Assembly (NCBI GenBank): GCA_019241095.1
Contig: JAFAXJ010000215.1
Location: forward strand, 1-11,198
Reading direction: 5' to 3'
From: Verrucomicrobiota bacterium
GTDB taxonomy: Bacteria > Verrucomicrobiota > Verrucomicrobiia > Chthoniobacterales > JAFAMB01
DNA length: 11,198 nt
Shown in pieces: positions 1-5,355 of the stretch. The translations under genes and the position numbers were made by a program. The notes beneath the pieces were generated by a model. It ran no database searches. It saw only the letters and a list, made by a program, of their open reading frames with translations, and was not told where the DNA came from. Every line of letters starts with the position of its first letter. The first letter of the stretch is position 1.

Positions 1-1238
1 AGGAACTGTTAGATGCCCGAGCGAATCCTGTGGAGATTCTAGGGTGGTCCAACCGGATGCCAGAGTTGTTAACCAATCACCACTTAGTGATCACTAAGGC
101 CGGAGGCGCAACTATTCAGGAAGCCATAGCTGCCCGGACACCCGTCATCATTAGTCAAGTTGTGCCGGGTCAGGAGGAAGGAAATGCTCGTTTGATTGTG
201 GAGAATGATTGCGGATGCATAGCGCCCGGGCCAGACGCGATTATAGAAACCCTCGACCATATTTTCCTTAATAGTGAATCGAAGCTTCGGACCTGGGTCA
301 CCAACATCTCCAATATGAGCAAGCCGGACGCCTCCCTCCAGATAGCGCGATTTTTGCTGGAGACAGCTGTTCCTGAAAATCCGCCTCCGAAGAAGTTTGT
401 GGAATTGCCACGTGGACGAGCAACACTGCAATCGAGGAAATCTGTTCTGCTTTGTGATCTTCACACGCACACCATTTTCTCTGACGGAAAACTTACGGTT
501 CGGGAGTTGGTAGACTTTTACGGACAGCGCGAGTTCGATGCTTTGTGCGTGACTGATCACATTTGTGATCATTCGAAACTGATAGGACGTGTCACGAATT
601 TAACAGGACTCGTACTTACGCTCGGCCGGGTGGAAGAATATTTCGCTACCATTGAGCGAGAAAAGAAAAGGGCTTTAGACCGCTATGGGATGATTCTGAT
701 GACCGGTTTGGAGTTCAACAAGGACGGGTTGACGAAGAAAAGCTCCGCTCATTTATTGGCGATTGATCTAAGAAATCCTATTGATCCAAGTTTGAGTGTG
801 TCACAAACGATAGCAGATATCCATGCGCAAGGGGCGTTGGCGGTGGCTTCTCATCCCCATGAATTCAAAACACACTGGGGCAAGAACACTCTGTATTTCT
901 GGGAAAACATCGACCAATACGCGCCCCTTCTTGACGCGTGGGAAATTGCCAACCGATACGATATCTTCAACCCTGTCGGCTTAAGACATTTGCCCTTCAT
1001 TGCGAACAGTGACTTTCACAAACCAAAACACATATTTTCCTGGAAGACGGTGCTCTTCTGCGAAAAAGACCCGGAAGCGATAAAGCAATGTATTCGGCAA
1101 AATCGGGACGTTTCAATCACATTGTATAGAGATCAAAAGATTGGTCTTGATTACGAGGATATTTCCGACCGCAACGAGGTGGTGAAGTCGCAGGATATTG
1201 TTCAGTTTGCAAGGACCCGTTTCGCTTCAGCCCGATAG
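1..1238 (+). CDS. GT28/MGDG-synthase-like glycosyltransferase fused to PHP phosphoesterase domain (5' partial)
   Basis: The frame is open from the window edge (first whole codon at 3) to TAG at 1236-1238, so this is a 3' fragment. A GTG at 30 is probably not the start because coding sense continues upstream (ELLDARANPVEILGW). Counting from that GTG as residue 1, residues 1-112 resemble the C-terminal nucleotide-sugar-binding half of family GT28, closest in style to MGDG synthase: GWSNRMPELL, ITKAGGATIQEA and VPGQEEGNA. Residues about 140-345 form a PHP domain with all expected metal ligands visible: H145 and H147 (DLHTHT), D176/H177 (TDH), E228, H241, H275/H277 (SHPH) and D328/H330 (NSDFH). 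PHP domains hydrolyse phosphoesters with two or three metals. A proline-rich linker (about 115-130) joins the halves. Inference: a membrane-lipid or envelope glycosyltransferase with an attached phosphoesterase; the substrate is unknown. The missing N-terminus should carry the acceptor-binding half. Confidence 0.85.
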   Translation, partial: ELLDARANPVEILGWSNRMPELLTNHHLVITKAGGATIQEAIAARTPVIISQVVPGQEEGNARLIVENDCGCIAPGPDAIIETLDHIFLNSESKLRTWVTNISNMSKPDASLQIARFLLETAVPENPPPKKFVELPRGRATLQSRKSVLLCDLHTHTIFSDGKLTVRELVDFYGQREFDALCVTDHICDHSKLIGRVTNLTGLVLTLGRVEEYFATIEREKKRALDRYGMILMTGLEFNKDGLTKKSSAHLLAIDLRNPIDPSLSVSQTIADIHAQGALAVASHPHEFKTHWGKNTLYFWENIDQYAPLLDAWEIANRYDIFNPVGLRHLPFIANSDFHKPKHIFSWKTVLFCEKDPEAIKQCIRQNRDVSITLYRDQKIGLDYEDISDRNEVVKSQDIVQFARTRFASAR

Positions 1239-1380
1239 CCAACGCGCCCAGGGACCACCTCGAGCTAGCGCGACCTTCCAAGGAGCGAATAGGCTTCTGA
1301 ACGCTAACAGAATAGGCCCGCAAACCAATGAGCCCGGGCTAGGCAGCAAATTCGTTTTGTACTTAGGGTAAGAAATCGTA

Positions 1381-1395
1381 GGGACAGGTCACAAC
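1381..1395 (+). repeat. GGGACAGGTCACA dispersed repeat, copy 1
   Basis: The sequence reads GGGACAGGTCACAAC. Flanks can pair: CGT (1377-1379) and GGG (1381-1383) against CCC (1395-1397) and ACG (1398-1400), with A1380 bulged, leaving the core of the motif in the loop. The motif recurs at 1492, 1634, 1810 and, with one change, 10784. It is interpreted as a REP-like unit. Confidence 0.7.
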
Positions 1396-1491
1396 CCACG
1401 GGGCTTACATGTAGGTTCGAAATAGATTGAGGTTACAGTCGAAGACTATGGGCAAAAGGAGCCATTCTGGAGAAGTGGGGTTTGAATGGTG

Positions 1492-1504
1492 GGGACAGGT
1501 CACA
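1492..1504 (+). repeat. GGGACAGGTCACA dispersed repeat, copy 2
   Basis: An exact copy of the 13-nt core, preceded by an extra G. Only a short GAAT/ATTC pairing (1484-1487 with 1506-1509) flanks it, so it may have lost its hairpin arm. Confidence 0.65.
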
Positions 1505-1609
1505 GATTCGTATCGAGAGAACGAAGCCTCAGGATAGGTGTTCCTTTCCCAATGCGATCGTTCAGGCAAAGTCCGGTGTCTGCTCAAGTAAGCACAATGA
1601 GGCTGGGCT

Positions 1610-1639
1610 TAAAATATAGGGACGTAAAATATAGGGACA
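1610..1639 (+). repeat. 15-bp tandem duplication TAAAATATAGGGACR
   Basis: TAAAATATAGGGACG (1610-1624) is followed directly by TAAAATATAGGGACA (1625-1639), differing only in the last base. The second unit runs into repeat copy 3, so the first contains just the beginning (GGGAC) of that motif. The duplication therefore ends inside the REP-like motif, as expected from slippage or an aborted insertion or excision at its 5' edge. Confidence 0.8.
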
Positions 1640-1660
1640 GGTCACAACGGTGACTAGTCC
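1634..1660 (+). repeat. GGGACAGGTCACA dispersed repeat, copy 3, forming a hairpin
   Basis: GGGACAGGTCACAAC lies at 1634-1648. It is the left arm of an imperfect palindrome: GGACAGGTCAC (1635-1645), loop AACG (1646-1649), GTGACTAGTCC (1650-1660). Of 11 positions, nine are Watson-Crick pairs, one is G-U and one is an A-A mismatch. This is the copy that most resembles a canonical REP hairpin. Confidence 0.7.
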
Positions 1661-1689
1661 GTTTTCGCCGATTCGCAGGGTTCAAACTG

Positions 1690-1716
1690 CCTGATTTTAA
1701 GTGCCTGAAAATCAGG
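1690..1716. other. Perfect 9-bp-stem hairpin
   Basis: CCTGATTTT (1690-1698) and AAAATCAGG (1708-1716) are exact reverse complements around a 9-nt loop. No T-run follows on either strand, so a standard intrinsic terminator is not supported. It lies 185 nt beyond the stop of the minus-strand cluster and may be a 3'-end processing or partial terminator structure, or part of the repeat load of the region. Confidence 0.6.
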
Positions 1717-1809
1717 GATAGGAGTTAAAAAGTCTGCACTATATTGGGACTCAGTTGGCCAGCGGCCGGCAGCGGAAATTTGCGGTTCAGGCTGAGAGAT
1801 CTAAACGAT

Positions 1810-1823
1810 GGGACAGGTCACAA
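1810..1823 (+). repeat. GGGACAGGTCACA dispersed repeat, copy 4
   Basis: GGGACAGGTCACAA is exact over 14 nt, in the same orientation as copies 1-3. Only a three-base GAT/ATC pairing flanks it. Distances between successive copies are 111, 142 and 176 nt, so the set is not a regular array. Confidence 0.65.
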
Positions 1824-1900
1824 TCAGCAGCTTAAGCAAACTGAGCCATGCCCTAAATCAGCAATTTCCAGAATGCACTTAGACTGGGTCAGTCGAGGAG

Positions 1901-2410
1901 TCAATGACGCTGGTTAACGAACTCTTGGATCTCATCGGCACGTTTTGCGAGATATTCAGTAAAGTTTTTTTGTTCCGCCGGGTTCAACAATTCCTCGGCT
2001 TTGACCGCGCTTTCTTCTAGCTCCCGAGTGCGGAGAATGATTCTTTGATAATTACTTACGTTCCCTTTTCTGATTGCCGTTAAAGTAGTTTTGACCTCAC
2101 TGATGTAGTCATCGTAGATCTGGATGTATTGATTCACGACATTGTTGCTAAAGGCCGGGTGTCCTTTCCGGGAAGCTTCGGCGACGGGCTCCTGTAACGT
2201 TTTTTCTGAGGCAGGATATTCTAGAGCGAGTGACACAGGTTGTTTCTCTACAGACTGGACACCGGATGTTGTCTCTGTTTGGAGCATTACTGTCGCCGGG
2301 CGAAAAGCGATATTCTGCAATGAACCAACTCTGTATTCAGTAACCGCCATTCCGAGAATGAAAAGGCTTGGCACAACAAGAACCGGGGTTGTGAAAAAAT
2401 CAGACATCAT
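1901..2410 (-). CDS. Membrane-anchored helical protein of unknown function
   Basis: The 169-residue product starts at a double ATG (2410 or 2407). Residues about 7-24 (TPVLVVPSLFILGMA) form one hydrophobic segment, read as an N-terminal membrane anchor or uncleaved signal. A variable, probably disordered stretch (about 30-85) follows. The C-terminal half (about 90-169) is charged and strongly helical, with coiled-coil-like heptads (ELEESAVKAEELLNPAEQ), and should face the periplasm. No catalytic motif is recognised. It is the last gene of the minus-strand cluster, 88 nt after the ACT-domain gene, with a structured spacer between them. No clear ribosome-binding site precedes it. The function is unknown; a scaffold or envelope-associated role is only a guess. 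Confidence 0.65.
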   Translation of the reverse strand: MMSDFFTTPVLVVPSLFILGMAVTEYRVGSLQNIAFRPATVMLQTETTSGVQSVEKQPVSLALEYPASEKTLQEPVAEASRKGHPAFSNNVVNQYIQIYDDYISEVKTTLTAIRKGNVSNYQRIILRTRELEESAVKAEELLNPAEQKNFTEYLAKRADEIQEFVNQRH

Positions 2411-2422
2411 TTAAACTCGGTC

Positions 2423-2456
2423 TTCTGACCATCAGCTGATTCAGAACAGTTGATGG
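2423..2456 (-). promoter_or_regulatory. Two mutually exclusive hairpins in the ACT/membrane-protein gap
   Basis: Hairpin A pairs TTCTGA (2423-2428) with TCAGAA (2441-2446) around the perfect palindrome ATCAGCTGAT (2431-2440). Hairpin B pairs CCATCAGCTG (2429-2438) with CAGTTGATGG (2447-2456), ten positions with one G-T (A-C mismatch when read in the minus-strand RNA), around an 8-nt loop. Both use 2429-2446, so only one can form at a time. They lie between the ACT gene stop and the next start on the transcribed strand. No T-run follows. A switch or RNA-processing site is possible, not shown. Confidence 0.4.
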
Positions 2457-2498
2457 ACTGATCCGGATATGTGCGCGGGTCTCAACGCGGGGCTCTGG

Positions 2499-2969
2499 TC
2501 ATCTTGATAGATCTGCCTGACTCAAAGTTCGAAAGCCCTCTCCGGTCAAAACTGACCAACCACATTCGTGATCGTCAAGGTGAAGCACCATTGCTGATCG
2601 ACCATGAGGGCGCATCAATATAGGATAGCAAACAAGAATATTGACTTCGGCCATTAACAACGTTTGTAGCATTCGGCGCAGCTCTGTTGCGACCTCCTTC
2701 ATTTCAACAATTAAAATTTCAGAGATACTGTAGGCTATTTCATTTATATCGAATAAATTTTCGATTGCGTCAGGGTCGCTTCCAACAAGCCTTACAATTG
2801 CCGAGTCCGTCGAATCTTGAGCATTCAGCGCTAAGACGTGAACTTCGTTTTCGTTTAAGAGCTTAACAACCTCTAACAAAGCTCCAACTTTGTTGTGCAA
2901 AAACACTGAGAATTGCTTGACCGTTGGACCCTCAGTTTTTTCCTTAACGCTTCGAACATCCGTGGACAT
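2499..2969 (-). CDS. Double-ACT-domain regulatory protein
   Basis: This 156-residue protein resembles stand-alone ACT proteins, which bind amino acids or similar small ligands and act as regulatory sensors. Residues about 17-90 form a clear first ACT unit: KQFSVFLHNKVGALLEVVKL (beta strand, then the N-x-x-G-x-L ligand loop and helix), then VHVLALNAQDSTDSAIVRLV, ending ILIVEM. Residues about 92-156 form a second, more diverged unit (LRRMLQTLLMAEVNILVCYP, then SAMVLHLDD). No catalytic domain is attached. It has no signal peptide and should be cytoplasmic. It follows the secreted-protein gene with a 7-nt gap, suggesting co-transcription. No Shine-Dalgarno is seen. The ligand and partner are unknown; the arrangement resembles regulatory ACT proteins of Verrucomicrobiota and Planctomycetota from memory of the family. 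Confidence 0.8.
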   Translation of the reverse strand: MSTDVRSVKEKTEGPTVKQFSVFLHNKVGALLEVVKLLNENEVHVLALNAQDSTDSAIVRLVGSDPDAIENLFDINEIAYSISEILIVEMKEVATELRRMLQTLLMAEVNILVCYPILMRPHGRSAMVLHLDDHECGWSVLTGEGFRTLSQADLSR

Positions 2970-2976
2970 TGATGAT

Positions 2977-3414
2977 CTATTTGTATGAGTAAATCAGGCA
3001 GAATGTCGATGGCGTGCCATCTTGCAAAGCTATTTTCACGTAGTACAGGCCGCTCGACTCAGGTGCAAAACCCGCAGCCGCTCGATTTTCTGCCTGATAA
3101 GGCTGGGTCGTTATCGGGCTTCCTTTCTCGTCAAAAACCGCGACGGCGAACCTATTGTCTTTTTCTGAGGAGGACACAGTGAACCAGTAAGCATTCCCAT
3201 TATATAGATTGACCGCAACGATAGCAGGAGTTTCCTTTGTGATCTTACCAGAAAAATTTCCATCGCGTATCTTGAAGCCATCATTTTGAAACGCCCCAGC
3301 GAAATCAATTACGTCACTTCTGGCAGCAACTTCCTCGTTCGTAGAACTCTGCGCCGGTCCAGGCGTAGACCAACTGATCAGATAAAGAATTAATAGCAGC
3401 GAAGATCGGTTCAT
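2977..3414 (-). CDS. Secreted beta-rich protein of unknown function
   Basis: The 145-residue product begins with a signal peptide: MNRSS, hydrophobic LLLILYLISW, then a probable cleavage after GPA (about residue 21, PGPA-QS). The mature part is predicted beta-rich from alternating patterns (IVAVNLYNGNAYWFTV, NRFAVAVFDEKGSPI, SGLYYVKIAL, FCLIYSYK) and resembles the small beta-sandwich of PPC-like (bacterial pre-peptidase C-terminal) domains, including the final GLYYVKI strand. That assignment is an inference at fold level. The mature protein has a single Cys (residue 139), so no internal disulphide. The start ATG overlaps the stop of the preceding gene by 4 nt (ATGA at 3414-3411), so translation is probably coupled. 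It is likely periplasmic or exported together with the neighbouring secreted protein. Confidence 0.7.
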   Translation of the reverse strand: MNRSSLLLILYLISWSTPGPAQSSTNEEVAARSDVIDFAGAFQNDGFKIRDGNFSGKITKETPAIVAVNLYNGNAYWFTVSSSEKDNRFAVAVFDEKGSPITTQPYQAENRAAAGFAPESSGLYYVKIALQDGTPSTFCLIYSYK

Positions 3415-4250
3415 TCCGCGGTTGCGATTTCTTTCGTCAGTTTGGATGCCGCGAGATTGAGACTTCGGACTTCCTCAACCGACGGGATATGATCTAAGGG
3501 AAATGAAACCATCTTCTGGATATCCTCAAGTTCCGCAATAACTTTTTGTACCAGAGAGTCGCTTTGCAACTTGCCAGCCAAATTGGAAATTTTGTTCTTC
3601 AGATATTCAACAAGGGATGGCTGACGAAGCAATTTCGCTTGATCGCGATCATAGTTTTGCAGTAGCAGGCCAGTCACAACACCCGTTCCGCGAATCCACC
3701 CGCCTATGTTGACCAACGTGATGAGGTCCGGGTCACGGTTTTCTAACATAGCCTTTTTCACCTCATTTTGAGTAGCTTCCAATTCTTCGTTCAGAGGTCC
3801 CCACGCATTGTTTTCAGCGAATTCGCTTATGGTCGCTCCGCGTGCCAGTACGCTCTGCGAAACACTTAGTTTCTTAGCTAACGCCAAAACATCCTTACCG
3901 ATGTTTTTGACCTGCTGACTGTCCTGCGCCTCTACAGCAATATACCCGTCAGCGATTAGTGTCCCGAGATTCAGTGCCATCTGAGCGCGCTTAGCCGAAC
4001 TGATTACAACGGGAGGCCGAAACTGTGAAGCCCAATTTGGTTTTGCGCCTTTTTGAAACGCAGCGAAGAACTCGCCCGGAGTGGGTATAGTCAACCCTTC
4101 TATCCAGACAGCATGTTTCATTGCATCTGGTGAAAGCGGTGCTTGGTCGGAAATTGGAAGACTTGAGGTTAGGGGTTGATCCGAAAACGCTGCGGGCACG
4201 TATGACAAGAGGAGGAAACTCAAAATGAGCCATTTCCGCAGGAAGCACAT
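3411..4250 (-). CDS. Secreted helical protein of unknown function
   Basis: The 279-residue product starts with a typical signal peptide (MCFLRK, then WLILSFLLLSYVPAA, probable cleavage near AFS-DQ, residue 23). The Cys at position 2 is not a lipobox. The mature protein looks almost entirely alpha-helical: a conserved-looking segment near residues 55-110 (PTPGEFFAAFQKGAKPNWAS, then LGTLIADGYIAVEAQD), a middle part with FAENNAWGPLNEELEATQNEV (about 144-164), VNIGGWIRGTGVVTGLLL (about 180-197) and a helical C-terminus. No catalytic motif is recognised. I have the impression of a family widespread in Verrucomicrobiota and unnamed, but could not check this. It is the first gene of the minus-strand cluster, overlapping the next by 4 nt. 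An extended -10 promoter ends 8 nt before its ATG, so the mRNA may be almost leaderless. Confidence 0.75.
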   Translation of the reverse strand: MCFLRKWLILSFLLLSYVPAAFSDQPLTSSLPISDQAPLSPDAMKHAVWIEGLTIPTPGEFFAAFQKGAKPNWASQFRPPVVISSAKRAQMALNLGTLIADGYIAVEAQDSQQVKNIGKDVLALAKKLSVSQSVLARGATISEFAENNAWGPLNEELEATQNEVKKAMLENRDPDLITLVNIGGWIRGTGVVTGLLLQNYDRDQAKLLRQPSLVEYLKNKISNLAGKLQSDSLVQKVIAELEDIQKMVSFPLDHIPSVEEVRSLNLAASKLTKEIATAE

Positions 4251-4258
4251 ATTTTGCC

Positions 4259-4286
4259 AATTTATCAGGTGGGAATTGCCTGTCCA
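4259..4286 (-). promoter_or_regulatory. Promoter candidate for the minus-strand cluster (extended -10)
   Basis: On the minus strand, TGGACA (4286-4281; 5 of 6 to TTGACA), a 16-nt spacer, then TAAATT (4264-4259) preceded by TG one base upstream (TGA-TAAATT, an extended -10). The -10 ends 8 nt before the ATG at 4250, so transcription would start at or within a few bases of the start codon. Confidence 0.45.
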
Positions 4287-4320
4287 GTCTACGGTCTGAA
4301 CTCAACAAGCGCGGACTCAT

Positions 4321-4349
4321 TTGAGCTAGTCCGGCCGCTCTTTAAGAAT
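4321..4349 (+). promoter_or_regulatory. Weak promoter candidate for the purine operon
   Basis: TTGAGC (4321-4326), 17-nt spacer, AAGAAT (4344-4349); each box matches the sigma-70 consensus at 4 of 6. It would give a leader of about 50 nt before purS. No purine riboswitch core, PurR-type box or terminator-like attenuator is recognisable in 4251-4408. Confidence 0.25.
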
Positions 4350-4408
4350 TGTCCCCTCTCGATTTTTACTTGTCGTCCCGGTGAGGGCGCTTGATTGTAG
4401 CAGTCCTC

Positions 4409-4660
4409 ATGAAGGTGCACGTAATCGTGATGCCGAAACGGACTGTCTTGGATCCTCAAGGCATGGTGGTGAAGAATGCCATCAAAGAGCTCGGTTTTGC
4501 CGGGGTTCAACACGTCCGCGTTGGCAAATTCTTAGAACTTGAGTTCGCTCATCAGCCGGAGAAATTTCGATTGGAAACCTTGTGCCGTGATCTTCTGTCG
4601 AATCCTGTAATCGAGGATTTCGTTATTCAGAGTGAGGCTGACGCCTCGGGCTCAGAATGA
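4409..4660 (+). CDS. purS: Phosphoribosylformylglycinamidine synthase subunit PurS
   Basis: PurS is the small non-catalytic dimeric subunit that bridges PurQ and PurL in the three-part FGAM synthase, which turns FGAR into FGAM with ATP and glutamine. The 83-residue length matches the family. Characteristic parts are the N-terminal strand MKVHVIVMPKRTVLDPQG, the helix GMVVKNAIKELGF, the strand VQHVRVGKFLELEF and the C-terminal LLSNPVIEDFVI. The ATG at 4409 was preferred over an in-frame TTG at 4391 because family members begin right at this first strand. No good Shine-Dalgarno precedes it. Its TGA overlaps the purQ ATG by 4 nt. It is the first gene of the operon, about 158 nt from the divergent secreted-protein gene. 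Confidence 0.93.
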   Translation: MKVHVIVMPKRTVLDPQGMVVKNAIKELGFAGVQHVRVGKFLELEFAHQPEKFRLETLCRDLLSNPVIEDFVIQSEADASGSE

Positions 4661-5355
4661 GAATAGCAGTCCTTCAATTTCCGGGATCCAATTGCGATCA
4701 GGATTGCTTGCGAGCTTTCCGAGAAGGCTTGGGCGCGGAAGCCGACTATCTATGGCACAAAAATACTTCCTTGAGCGGTTTTGACGGTATTGTAATCCCA
4801 GGAGGCTTTTCGTATGGCGATTACCTGCGATGCGGTGCAATTGCCCGTTTTTCGCCAGTTATGAAACCGGTAATTGAAGCTGCAGGTGCCGGCATGCCGG
4901 TGATTGGAATCTGCAACGGATTCCAAATTTTGTGTGAAGCTGGACTGTTGCCTGGGGCGCTGCTCCGGAATCGCACCCTTCATTTTGTTTGTAAGATGAG
5001 TTTGCTACGATTGGAAACAGAAGGGACACCTTTTACGGCTCGGCTGCGGAAAGGTCAAATCTTGCGATTGCCAATTGCGCACGGCGAAGGGGCATATTAC
5101 GCCAATGAGACGATTTTGGCGGACATCGAAGCTCACGACCAAGTTATTTTTCGCTATGTTGACGCTTTCGGGAAAGTTACGGATCAGGCAAATCCAAACG
5201 GCTCCCTCCACAACATTGCTGGGATCTGCAATGAAAAACGGAACATCCTTGGCATGATGCCGCATCCTGATCGGGCATGGGATCAAAGGATCGGTTCGGT
5301 GGATGGCATTTCCATTTTCCGGTCGATGCTCGAAACTGCTGTAGCTTTAAGGTGA
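4657..5355 (+). CDS. purQ: Phosphoribosylformylglycinamidine synthase subunit PurQ (glutaminase)
   Basis: This class I glutamine amidotransferase supplies ammonia to PurL for FGAM formation. The 232-residue length is normal for the small PurQ. The N-terminus MRIAVLQFPGSNCDQD and oxyanion-region PGGFSYGDYLRCGAIA (48-63) are typical. The nucleophile is C86 in GICNGFQ, and the catalytic His is H203 in MMPHPD. The third triad position, normally Glu in HPE, is Asp (D205) here, a conservative but unusual change. The ATG overlaps the purS stop (ATGA), and the TGA directly abuts the purL ATG, so expression is probably coupled to keep subunit ratios. Confidence 0.95.
   Translation: MRIAVLQFPGSNCDQDCLRAFREGLGAEADYLWHKNTSLSGFDGIVIPGGFSYGDYLRCGAIARFSPVMKPVIEAAGAGMPVIGICNGFQILCEAGLLPGALLRNRTLHFVCKMSLLRLETEGTPFTARLRKGQILRLPIAHGEGAYYANETILADIEAHDQVIFRYVDAFGKVTDQANPNGSLHNIAGICNEKRNILGMMPHPDRAWDQRIGSVDGISIFRSMLETAVALR

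Larger units (their letters stand above)
1239..1900. other. Repeat-bearing intergenic region without a gene
   Basis: This 662-bp stretch separates two converging genes. No reading frame has family-like content or a ribosome-binding site; the 60-codon minus frame at 1405-1587 is low-complexity chance sequence crossing a repeat. It holds four same-orientation copies of GGGACAGGTCACA, a 15-bp tandem duplication at 1610-1639, a 10-bp perfect palindrome AGCCCGGGCT at 1331-1340, and a 9-bp-stem hairpin at 1690-1716. No hairpin followed by a T-run is seen for either converging gene. It looks like an accumulation site for REP-like elements. Confidence 0.7.

Noticed and set aside
84..572. 162-codon minus-strand frame
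   Set aside because: It lies antisense to a clear glycosyltransferase-PHP coding frame and shows no domain of its own.
1405..1587. 60-codon minus-strand frame in the gene-free gap
   Set aside because: No ribosome-binding site or recognisable domain, and it runs through a copy of the dispersed repeat, so its CPH-rich residues come from the repeat.
1381..1823. CRISPR-like array
   Set aside because: The repeated unit is only 13-15 nt and the distances (111, 142 and 176 nt) are far too long and uneven; no cas gene is present.
4350..4355. TGTCCC as a reverse-strand copy of the repeat motif
   Set aside because: Only six bases match and the GTGACC part is missing, so chance is enough to explain it.
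4391..4408. TTG start for purS
   Set aside because: The six added residues are not part of the family N-terminus, and ATG 4409 begins right at the first conserved strand.
4251..4408. Purine riboswitch or PurR box before purS
   Set aside because: No conserved riboswitch core or known box could be recognised, and the room after the divergent gene is short.
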